This document shows, in pieces, positions 1 through 5,253 of a stretch of 5,374 bases of DNA. Made by a program: the position numbers and the translations under genes. This stretch comes from Clostridia bacterium (lineage in GTDB: Bacteria > Bacillota_A > Clostridia > Christensenellales > Aristaeellaceae): positions 1 through 5,374 of the forward strand of contig JAGBAU010000269.1 of the NCBI GenBank assembly GCA_017938785.1. The letters are read 5' to 3'. Positions within the stretch are counted from its first letter, which is position 1. The number at the start of each line of letters is the position of its first letter. The notes beneath the pieces were generated by a model, which was not told the DNA's origin, searched no databases, and saw nothing but the letters and a program-made list of their open reading frames with translations.

Positions 1-114
1 CATTTCAGAAAAGCAGTTTATTTGTCCACTGGATGCAAAAGATGGTTTTCTGATGTCCGGATGTTCAGTTCCTGTATATTTTTTACTTTTTGGCCTGTGG
101 TATTCGATTATTTA

Positions 115-147
115 TTGATATGTTAATATGAATATAATTGGTATAAT
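115..147 (+). promoter_or_regulatory. Putative extended -10 promoter for the hypF-like gene
   Basis: TGG followed by TATAAT at 139-147 is a perfect extended -10 element (TGnTATAAT), which needs little from the -35 box. TTGATA at 115-120 is a good -35 hexamer but lies 21 bp upstream, which is too far; at 17 bp the hexamer is TATGTT (119-124), a weak match. A second TATAAT lies at 133-138. Transcription would start near 154, giving a leader of about 47 nt. Confidence 0.55.
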
Positions 148-189
148 CAGGTGTATCGTGTGGAATTTTACATATTTCAATACGGAAAC

Positions 190-193
190 GGAG
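190..193 (+). promoter_or_regulatory. Ribosome binding site of the hypF-like gene
   Basis: GGAG lies 7 nt upstream of the ATG at 201. It supports this start over the in-frame ATG five codons later (Met6), which would place the acylphosphatase motif closer to the N-terminus. Confidence 0.6.
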
Positions 194-200
194 CGGCGAA

Positions 201-2000
201 ATGGACAGCATCAGGATGAGAATTCAGGTCAGAGGCATCGTCCAGGGCGTCGGCTTTCGTCCCTTCCTGCACCGTGAAATGCAGGCCCTCCAGCTGAACG
301 GCTGGATATGCAACACATCCGAAGGTGTGGAAATGGAAATTGAGGGCGCGGGATCCCGGGCGCGGGCGTTCATGCAACGCATTGAAACCGCTGCGCCGCC
401 GCTGGCCGTGATGTTCAGGGATATTGAATCCGTGCGCGAGGTATGTATGATTTCCCCTGCGGAGGAGGAACTGCTTGCGGGATCGGTCCGGCCCATCGTA
501 CTGCTGCGGAAAAAGAATGAACGGGCGCTTATGCACCTGAGCGACAACCGTTGCCTGGGCGTGATGCTTGCGTATACTCCGGTGCACCATCTGCTATTGG
601 AGGCGGCGGGGGACAATCTGGTGATGACCAGCGCCAACCTGTCGGACTTGCCGATTCTGATTGACAATGATGCTGCGCTTGTAAAGCTGCGCGGCGTCGC
701 CGACGGCTTCCTGCTGAATAACCGCGATATTGAAAACCGCTGCGATGATTCCCTCATGCGCGTCGTGCAGGGAAAAAACTATCCGCTCAGGCGGTCGCGG
801 GGCTATGCGCCGCTGCCCCTGCATTTGGTGGGCGGGATTGGAAATACCCTCGCCTGCGGCGCGGAACAGAAGGCTTCCTTTGCTCTGTCCCGGGGAAACC
901 AGGTGTTTCTGAGCGCCCATATCGGCGATTTGAAGAATGCTGAAACGCTTACACACTATGAAAAACAGATCGGCCTATTCGAACGGCTGTTTGACGTAAA
1001 GCCGGAGCGCATCGTATGCGATCTGCACCCGGATTACCTTTCGACAGATTATGCGCACCGGCGCGCCGTCAGGGATGAATGCAGATGCATCGCCGTTCAG
1101 CATCACCATGCGCACATGGCTTCCTGCATGGCGGATAACGGCCTGGAGGGTGGCTGCATCGGCGTCATCTGGGATGGAACCGGCTACGGAACGGACGGAA
1201 CCATCTGGGGCGGCAAGTTCCTCGTTGGGGATTACACGGGCTTTGAACGCCGGGGGAGCATCCGCCCTGTAAGGCTGCCCGGCGGAGACCGTGCGGTCAA
1301 AGAAATCTGGCGCGTGGGTGCCTCACTCATGATTGATGCCGGCCTGGAAACGGAAGGCTGCTTCGAAGACAGGAATACTGGGCGAATACAGGCGCTGCTG
1401 GATGCAGGCCTGAACTGTCCGCCCAGCAGCGGCATGGGCCGCCTGTTCGACGGTGTGTGCGCAATCCTGGGCATCCGGCTGGATGCGGGCTATGAGGGCC
1501 AGGGCGCTGTGCTGCTGGAGGCCGCTGCGGACGAAGGCTGCGGCGAAGCCTATCCGGTTGAAATTGTTGAACAGAACGGCATGGCGAAATCCCCGTGGAT
1601 TTATCACATCAACACCGGCTCCTGCAACGGCTGCGATATTGAGCTCGTTGCAGTGCTTACGCCTCGCTACGACGCCGAGCGCTTCGGCTTCAAGCTGGCC
1701 GGTACGCCCAGGCATGCGGATATCGCCGTGGTTTCCGGTCCCATCACCAGCCAGTCCAAGGACAGGCTGCTGCGCACCCTGGAGCAGATTCCGGAACCCA
1801 AGTGCGTGGTTTCAGTGGGTTCCTGCCCCGGATCGGGCAATGTGTTCAAGGGCAGCTATTCCGTCGAGGGTCCGCTGGACAAGTATGTACATGTGGATGT
1901 AACCATCGCCGGCTGCGCGCCCAAGCCCGAGGCCATCATTGAAGGCCTGTACAAGGCGGCTGAGATCCAGAAGCAGAAGAGGGAGGCGATGCAGAAATGA
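201..2000 (+). CDS. hypF: Truncated HypF carbamoyltransferase fused in frame to an Ech-type [NiFe] hydrogenase small subunit
   Basis: HypF uses carbamoyl phosphate and ATP to make the thiocarbamate on HypE that becomes the cyanide ligands of [NiFe] hydrogenases; it acts in the cytoplasm. Residues 7-68 are an acylphosphatase domain (RGIVQGVGFRPF, catalytic Arg20, and Asn38 in NTSEGV). At 66-73 (PPLAVMFRD) the sequence jumps into the second half of the YrdC domain (RPIVLLRKK 97-105, MTSANLSD 142-149, RRSRGYAPLP 197-206). The Cys-rich zinc fingers and the YrdC front half are missing, roughly 170 residues by family comparison. The Kae1-like domain (about 215-457) keeps HHHAH (301-305), WDGTGYGTDG (324-333), GRLFDG (413-418) and YEGQ (431-434). 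It stops at VEIVEQNG and lacks the final SGGVFQN-type segment, about 120 residues. Residues 461-599 are a whole hydrogenase small subunit. HypF is normally about 750 residues, so this one is very likely inactive in carbamoylation. A pseudogene, a deletion derivative or an assembly chimera are the alternatives. Domain identities are secure; the biological reality of the fusion is not. Confidence 0.85.
   Translation: MDSIRMRIQVRGIVQGVGFRPFLHREMQALQLNGWICNTSEGVEMEIEGAGSRARAFMQRIETAAPPLAVMFRDIESVREVCMISPAEEELLAGSVRPIVLLRKKNERALMHLSDNRCLGVMLAYTPVHHLLLEAAGDNLVMTSANLSDLPILIDNDAALVKLRGVADGFLLNNRDIENRCDDSLMRVVQGKNYPLRRSRGYAPLPLHLVGGIGNTLACGAEQKASFALSRGNQVFLSAHIGDLKNAETLTHYEKQIGLFERLFDVKPERIVCDLHPDYLSTDYAHRRAVRDECRCIAVQHHHAHMASCMADNGLEGGCIGVIWDGTGYGTDGTIWGGKFLVGDYTGFERRGSIRPVRLPGGDRAVKEIWRVGASLMIDAGLETEGCFEDRNTGRIQALLDAGLNCPPSSGMGRLFDGVCAILGIRLDAGYEGQGAVLLEAAADEGCGEAYPVEIVEQNGMAKSPWIYHINTGSCNGCDIELVAVLTPRYDAERFGFKLAGTPRHADIAVVSGPITSQSKDRLLRTLEQIPEPKCVVSVGSCPGSGNVFKGSYSVEGPLDKYVHVDVTIAGCAPKPEAIIEGLYKAAEIQKQKREAMQK
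1581..2000 (+). other. echC: Ech/CooL-type [NiFe] hydrogenase small subunit module inside the fusion
   Basis: From Met461 of the fusion, the last 139 residues match a full-length EchC/CooL/NuoB-like small subunit, a family usually about 140-150 residues long. It opens with KSPWIYHINTGSCNGCDIE. All four ligands of the proximal [4Fe-4S] cluster are visible: Cys475 and Cys478 (CNGC), Cys542 (GSCPGSG) and Cys572 (GCAPKPEAI). The cluster would pass electrons between a large subunit with the NiFe site and a ferredoxin-like subunit at the membrane. The ATG at 1581 could be the original start, but the preceding bases (gttgaacagaacggc) contain no convincing Shine-Dalgarno site, so separate translation looks weak. 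The stop overlaps the next gene by 4 nt (ATGA), indicating translational coupling with the ferredoxin subunit. Confidence 0.85.
1982..1986 (+). promoter_or_regulatory. Ribosome binding site of the polyferredoxin gene
   Basis: GGAGG lies within the end of the upstream coding region, 10 nt before the ATG at 1997. Together with the ATGA stop/start overlap it fixes this start and suggests coupled translation. Confidence 0.6.
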
Positions 2001-2545
2001 TTTTTCCCTTTCTGAAGGAAGCGGTTTGGAACCTGTTTTCCAAGCCCAGCACCGTGCAGTTCCCCAAGGTGAATGTGGACGCCAAGCCCAACTACCGCGG
2101 ACGCATCGCCTATGATCCTGAAAAGTGTGTGAACTGCGGCATGTGCATCAAGGTCTGCTCTCCCGGTGCGATCACCCGCACCTCCGAGCCGGTTGAGGGA
2201 GGGGACAAGATCACCTACATCTTCGACCTGACCTCCTGCACCTTCTGCAGCATGTGCGCGGACTTCTGCTCCACCAAGGCGATCACCCTTACCGGGGATT
2301 ACCACATGGTGGCATGCGATAAGGCGGAGCTTCGCACCATCGGCTCCCGCATCAAGGCAAAGCCCGCCGGCAAGCTCGCCTGCGGAGATGCCTGTGTGTT
2401 CTGCGGCCTGTGCGCCCGTAATTGTCCTGAAGGCGCCATTACCGTGGATCGCAAGGAAAAGAGCTGGATTCTGGATGAATCCAAGTGCGTGAAGTGCGGC
2501 CTTTGCATGGGCAAATGTCCCAAGAAGTGCCTGAGCTTTGAGTGA
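1997..2545 (+). CDS. echF: Four-cluster polyferredoxin subunit of an energy-converting hydrogenase (EchF/CooX/NuoI-like)
   Basis: Predicted electron-transfer subunit linking soluble ferredoxin to the small-subunit cluster of a membrane-bound group 4 hydrogenase. The 182-residue product has a short lead (FLKEAVWNLFSKPSTVQFP) typical of EchF/NuoI-like proteins, then four CxxCxxCxxxC motifs: Cys44/47/50/54, Cys81/84/87/91, Cys133/136/139/143 and Cys164/167/170/174, predicted to bind four [4Fe-4S] clusters. The first pair forms the usual two-cluster core. Motif 2 has Ser, not Pro, after its last Cys. The second pair (about 126-178) is an extra ferredoxin-like module, since classical EchF or CooX carries only two clusters and is nearer 120-180 residues. 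Extra cysteines lie at 107, 129 and 178. The start overlaps the small subunit stop. In the Rhodospirillum rubrum coo operon the small subunit CooL is likewise followed by ferredoxin-like CooX, so this adjacency may be original. CooU and CooH equivalents do not follow here; a terminator does. Confidence 0.82.
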   Translation: MIFPFLKEAVWNLFSKPSTVQFPKVNVDAKPNYRGRIAYDPEKCVNCGMCIKVCSPGAITRTSEPVEGGDKITYIFDLTSCTFCSMCADFCSTKAITLTGDYHMVACDKAELRTIGSRIKAKPAGKLACGDACVFCGLCARNCPEGAITVDRKEKSWILDESKCVKCGLCMGKCPKKCLSFE

Positions 2546-2553
2546 TTTCAATG

Positions 2554-2591
2554 AGCGCTCTTCGTTTGAACGGAGGGCGCTTGCATTTTTT
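2554..2591 (+). terminator. Intrinsic terminator after the hydrogenase genes
   Basis: A 12-bp stem pairs 2554-2565 with 2570-2581 (two G-U wobbles, loop TTGA). It is followed, after GCA, by a run of six T at 2586-2591. It begins 8 nt after the polyferredoxin stop codon, ends this transcription unit, and shows that no hydrogenase large-subunit gene follows in the same unit. Confidence 0.85.
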
Positions 2592-2633
2592 CCTGCGTTT
2601 TATAGAAGAAAATACAAGAATTGCAACAAAAGG

Positions 2634-2659
2634 TTACAAATTGAATTACAAATGTAATT
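2634..2659. promoter_or_regulatory. Palindromic operator TACANNTGTA overlapping the -35 box, with a direct repeat
   Basis: AATTACA (2644-2650), two bases, then TGTAATT (2653-2659) form a perfect 7-bp inverted repeat. Its core, TACAAATGTA at 2647-2656, matches the TACANNTGTA box bound by CopY/BlaI/MecI-family repressors. The right arm runs into the -35 hexamer of the EAL gene, so a bound protein would block RNA polymerase. The octamer TTACAAAT also occurs twice as a direct repeat (2634-2641 and 2646-2653, 12 bp apart), a spacing loosely like PhoP-type TTACA repeats. Which regulator binds, if any, is inference; no such regulator gene is in the window. Confidence 0.4.
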
Positions 2660-2686
2660 GAAAATATATGTAAAGAAGCGTATAAT
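2658..2686 (+). promoter_or_regulatory. Sigma-A-type promoter of the EAL-domain gene
   Basis: TTGAAA (2658-2663), a 17-bp spacer and a perfect TATAAT (2681-2686) make a near-consensus housekeeping promoter. Transcription would start near 2693, leaving a leader of about 64 nt. Confidence 0.8.
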
Positions 2687-2704
2687 AGATGTTATAGAGA
2701 GATT

Positions 2705-2756
2705 GCATCATTTTGGTGCTTAAACCTGTAGAAGATGCGAAAGAAAGTGAATCTTC
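2705..2756 (+). promoter_or_regulatory. Possible alternative hairpins in the leader of the EAL gene
   Basis: GAAGAT (2731-2736) can pair with ATCTTC (2751-2756) directly before the start codon, with the weak ribosome binding site in the loop. GATGC (2734-2738) can instead pair with GCATC (2705-2709). The two pairings share bases 2734-2736 and so exclude each other. The stems are short and may be chance. The conserved blocks of cyclic-di-GMP riboswitches were not seen. Confidence 0.2.
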
Positions 2757-4691
2757 ATGCATTTTATTGGTGACTACTTTGCACTGGGCCTGGTAACTGT
2801 TTTGTGCATGTTTTATTTCGATAAGAAGCATGTGCTGAGCAAGGCCAGCAAGTACTTCGTTACCTGCCTGGTGTTTACTGCACTCACCTCGTTGATAGAT
2901 CTGCTGACGGGTATGCTGTTGGTTACGCCGGATGCACCCTTGTGGTTGCATATTGCGGCCAACAGCCTGTATTTTTTGGTCAACATCATCACTACTTCAT
3001 ACATAGCGCTCTACCTGTTTACCCGCATATTGGAGCATTCCCATGACAACCACTGCATGCTGCGGGCGCGCGCCGGCTTGTATGCATGCTTCATTTTGTA
3101 TGTGAGCATGATCATCGCCAACGCATGGACGGGGTGGATGTTCTACTTTGATGAGCTGAACGTCTATCATCGCGGACCGCTCAATGCCATGGGTTACTGG
3201 GTGACGGTGGTACAGATGATCCTGGTAATCATCTGCTACCACAGGAACCAAAAAAACGCCAGCAGCGCCATGCGCCGTGCGCTGATTCAGGCCTTTCCCA
3301 TTGCGGCCATGTGCATCATAATTCAGCGCATGCATCCCGAACTGATGCTCAACAGCTTCGTAATGTCCATGGTGGACATCATCCTCTTCCTGAATTTCCA
3401 GGGCCAGCGCCAGGGCGTTCATGTGCTCACCAAGCTCAACGACCGCCATCGCTTCTTCAAGGAGATTGAAGCGCGCATAGCGGATAACCGCCGCTTCCAG
3501 GTGTTTTTAATCAATATCAAAAACTTCGGCATCATCAATCAGAAGTATGGACATATCTTCGGTGACGAGGTGCTCTATCACTTTGCCTTCGCGCTGGAGA
3601 AGCTGATCAAGAACAGCGTGGCCTTCCATATGAACGGCACGGTGTTTGCACTCATGCTGCCCTACAGCAACCAGCGCGTGGCGGAAAAGAACCTTGGCGT
3701 CCTGCTTGAGTTCATGGAGGACGGCATCGTCTGCGTGGATGACCATGTACACTTCGATTATGTCGCAGTGGAATACATTAGCCTCAAGGAGGAGAGCGAC
3801 GCCGGGGAATTCTATGAAAAGCTGGAATACGCCGCAGCGAAGGCCTACCATGATAAGGCCCACTACATTCGCTGCACGCCGGATATGGGCGAGGAAATGC
3901 ACCGCAGGCGCTACCTGATCGAACGCATGGAAAATGTTGACCGGGAGCATGGCTACCAGGTTTGGTATCAGCCGATTTGCAGCATGGACAGCAATACGTT
4001 TGCCTCCATGGAAGCCCTGGTTCGCCTTGTGGAGCCGGACGGCAGCATCGTAAACCCTGCCGAGTTTATACCCATTGCGGAGGAGACAGGCATGTTTGCG
4101 CCGATCACCTGGTTCGTTCTGGAGGAGAGCTGCAAGCTGCTTTCGGAGCATCCTGAGCTCCAGTTTGCCAGCGTGGCCGTAAACCTGCCCATGGCGCAGC
4201 TGCTGGAAAGGGGCTTTATTGCGCGCCTGAACAGCGTCACGGACCGCTACGGTATCGACCATCATTGCATCTGCCTTGAATTCACCGAACGCGCCATCCT
4301 GGATAATTTCACCCGCACGAAGGCCGTCATGGAACAGCTCACCCAGGAGGGCTACCGCTTCTACTTGGATGATTTCGGCTCCGGTTATTCCAATTTCAAC
4401 TGCCTGCTGCAGCTGCCCTTCCAGTTTATCAAGCTGGACGCCAACCTGGTTGCAATGGATCAGGCGGGGGAGACGAACGGCAACCTGGTGCAGACCCTGA
4501 CCAGCATCTTCCACAATATGAACCTGAAGGTCATTGCGGAGGGCGTTGAGAACAGCGAGGACGCCATGCGCCTCAAGAACCACGGCGTTGACCGGGTGCA
4601 GGGTTATGCCTATGCAAGGCCCATGCCAGAGGAGGCGCTGCTGGCATTTTATAAGAAAAGAGGCATTGTGGCACAAGGCCTGAGCGCATGA
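2757..4691 (+). CDS. Membrane-bound cyclic-di-GMP phosphodiesterase with degenerate GGDEF and intact EAL domain
   Basis: Predicted to hydrolyse cyclic-di-GMP to pGpG at the inner face of the membrane. Residues 1-215 hold six or seven hydrophobic segments (about 7-21, 33-52, 62-88, 107-125, 144-161, 177-190, 200-214), an unrecognised sensor. Residues 222-375 are a GGDEF domain that keeps the fold (LTKLNDRHRFF, GHIFGDEVL), but its signature is NGTVF at 293-297 instead of GGDEF, so it should make no cyclic-di-GMP. Residues 395-635 are an EAL domain with every catalytic motif: EALVR 419-423, Asn476 in VNLP, Glu508 and Glu511 in LEFTER, Asp538-Asp539 in DDFGSGYS, Lys559, Glu595 in AEGVE, and QGY 615-617. 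An in-frame TGA at 2748-2750 makes the ATG at 2757 the earliest start. The ribosome site (AAAGAAAGTGA) is weak. The gene is monocistronic, with its own promoter and terminator. Confidence 0.93.
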   Translation: MHFIGDYFALGLVTVLCMFYFDKKHVLSKASKYFVTCLVFTALTSLIDLLTGMLLVTPDAPLWLHIAANSLYFLVNIITTSYIALYLFTRILEHSHDNHCMLRARAGLYACFILYVSMIIANAWTGWMFYFDELNVYHRGPLNAMGYWVTVVQMILVIICYHRNQKNASSAMRRALIQAFPIAAMCIIIQRMHPELMLNSFVMSMVDIILFLNFQGQRQGVHVLTKLNDRHRFFKEIEARIADNRRFQVFLINIKNFGIINQKYGHIFGDEVLYHFAFALEKLIKNSVAFHMNGTVFALMLPYSNQRVAEKNLGVLLEFMEDGIVCVDDHVHFDYVAVEYISLKEESDAGEFYEKLEYAAAKAYHDKAHYIRCTPDMGEEMHRRRYLIERMENVDREHGYQVWYQPICSMDSNTFASMEALVRLVEPDGSIVNPAEFIPIAEETGMFAPITWFVLEESCKLLSEHPELQFASVAVNLPMAQLLERGFIARLNSVTDRYGIDHHCICLEFTERAILDNFTRTKAVMEQLTQEGYRFYLDDFGSGYSNFNCLLQLPFQFIKLDANLVAMDQAGETNGNLVQTLTSIFHNMNLKVIAEGVENSEDAMRLKNHGVDRVQGYAYARPMPEEALLAFYKKRGIVAQGLSA

Positions 4692-4702
4692 TTCATATGC
4701 GG

Positions 4703-4732
4703 CCCTGGAATCACATGATTCCGGGGTTTTTT
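4703..4732 (+). terminator. Intrinsic terminator of the EAL gene
   Basis: A 10-bp stem pairs 4703-4712 with 4717-4726 (one T-G wobble, loop ACAT) and is followed immediately by six T (4727-4732). It lies 11 nt after the stop codon of the EAL gene. Confidence 0.9.
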
Positions 4733-4739
4733 CTATGTA

Positions 4740-4757
4740 CCCGGCGCAAGCGCCGGG
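4740..4757 (-). terminator. GC-rich hairpin after the minus-strand gene
   Basis: CCCGGCG (4740-4746) and CGCCGGG (4751-4757) form a perfect 7-bp stem around a 4-nt loop, beginning 4 nt after the stop codon of the convergent minus-strand gene. Read on the minus strand no T run follows, so it is not a classic intrinsic terminator. It may act as a weak terminator or as a 3' end stabiliser between two convergent genes. Confidence 0.35.
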
Positions 4758-4761
4758 GGAT

Positions 4762-5070
4762 TCAGCAGCTGCGTCTTCGGGTGAAGAACCAGATGCCGAT
4801 TCCTACGGCTGCGAGGGCCGCAATGAAGGCGATGATGGCTGCGATCACGGGAAGTACGGTTTCATAGAATACAGCGCCGAGAATCAGACCGATGGCAAAG
4901 GCCAGCAGAACTGCAAAGAAACCGATCAGACCATATACATAGAGATAGCTGCGCCGGCCCTGGTGGCAGCAGTTGGAAGCAGAATAAGAATTCCTGTCCT
5001 GATGGCAGCAGTTGGAAGTGGAATAAGAATTCCTGTCCTGGTGGCAGCAGCCGGAATTGGGATAACTCAT
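4762..5070 (-). CDS. Small membrane protein with Cys-Cys-His-Gln repeats (unknown function)
   Basis: I do not recognise this family. The 102-residue product starts with three 13-residue repeats whose Cys pairs lie at 8-9, 21-22 and 34-35. The first two repeats read CCHQDRNSYS; the third diverges to CCHQGRRSYL. There is no signal peptide. Two hydrophobic helices follow (about 46-68 and 72-96), separated by a short turn (YETVLP), and the tail is basic, TRRRSC. An N-terminus with paired Cys and His before a helical hairpin suggests cytoplasmic metal binding, disulfide or lipid modification, all inference. The start is supported by AGAGGTG 5 nt upstream of the ATG. The opposite-strand frame over the same bases (4735-5184) lacks a ribosome site and membrane logic. 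The gene converges on the EAL gene and diverges from the esterase-like gene. It is most likely a real gene; its role is open. Confidence 0.72.
   Translation of the reverse strand: MSYPNSGCCHQDRNSYSTSNCCHQDRNSYSASNCCHQGRRSYLYVYGLIGFFAVLLAFAIGLILGAVFYETVLPVIAAIIAFIAALAAVGIGIWFFTRRRSC
4953..5069. repeat. Three tandem 39-bp coding repeats
   Basis: The octamer GGCAGCAG recurs at 4965, 5004 and 5043, exactly 39 bp apart, within near-identical surroundings; the first two units also share an AATAAGAATTCCTGTCC stretch. The unit length is a multiple of three and lies within the minus-strand gene, encoding its 13-residue Cys-Cys-His-Gln repeats. Copy number could therefore change without breaking the frame. 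Confidence 0.85.
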
Positions 5071-5253
5071 GAAAACACCTCTTTCCTTGGGTTCCGCTTC
5101 ATACTATGCGGTGTGGGGGAAAGGGTGCGTATCCCCAGAAAAAACAGTATATTAATACATTCTAAACCCAGAATGCCTGAATAAAATTGACATTTTTACA
5201 TTTTTGCAATATACTATAATAGACATATAATGTTGTAAAGGATGCGACCGACC
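5071..5253. other. Divergent intergenic region
   Basis: This stretch separates the minus-strand Cys-repeat gene from the plus-strand esterase-like gene. It holds a strong plus-strand promoter. For the minus strand only a weak candidate is seen: TATACT read from 5151 to 5146, with ATTCTG 17 bp upstream of it. GGGGA (5116-5120) and TCCCC (5132-5136) could form a short stem in the minus-strand leader. Confidence 0.5.
5187..5215 (+). promoter_or_regulatory. Sigma-A-type promoter of the esterase-like gene
   Basis: A perfect TTGACA (5187-5192), a 17-bp spacer and TATACT (5210-5215) form a near-consensus promoter. An overlapping TATAAT at 5215-5220 would need a 22-bp spacer. Transcription should start near 5222, leaving a short leader of about 32 nt. 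Confidence 0.8.

Larger units (their letters stand above)
1..200. other. AT-rich upstream region, no confident gene
   Basis: No gene can be supported here. Two plus-strand frames are open from the left edge: one from base 1 to a TAA at 124-126, the other from base 2 to a TGA at 116-118. The second ends in a hydrophobic stretch (VPVYFLLFGLWYSIIY) and could be the last 38 codons of a membrane protein cut by the window edge, but neither frame shows a motif I recognise. The right part holds the promoter and ribosome binding site of the hypF-like gene. Confidence 0.4.

Noticed and set aside
1997..2000. A third deletion joint between the small subunit and the ferredoxin gene
   Set aside because: The ATGA overlap, the upstream GGAGG and intact protein ends on both sides look like natural coupling, and a CooL-CooX order is known from coo operons.
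1856..2551. A 231-codon minus-strand open frame
   Set aside because: It is opposite the four-cluster ferredoxin gene and the small subunit end, both with clear Cys motifs; its translation has no recognisable features.
2693..2756. Cyclic-di-GMP riboswitch in the leader of the EAL gene
   Set aside because: The leader is only about 64 nt, and I do not see the conserved sequence blocks of the GEMM class.
3507..4676. A 389-codon open frame on the minus strand
   Set aside because: It lies wholly inside the EAL gene, whose opposite strand contains well-conserved catalytic motifs; it has no recognisable domain and reflects the GC-rich third positions of the real gene.
4953..5069. CRISPR-like array
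   Set aside because: The 39-bp units are contiguous, without unique spacers, and keep a reading frame; they are coding tandem repeats.
4735..5184. A 149-codon plus-strand frame with IRIPVL repeats
   Set aside because: It is antisense to the Cys-repeat membrane gene, has no ribosome binding site and starts inside the terminator region; the minus strand has a good ribosome site and a coherent two-helix protein.
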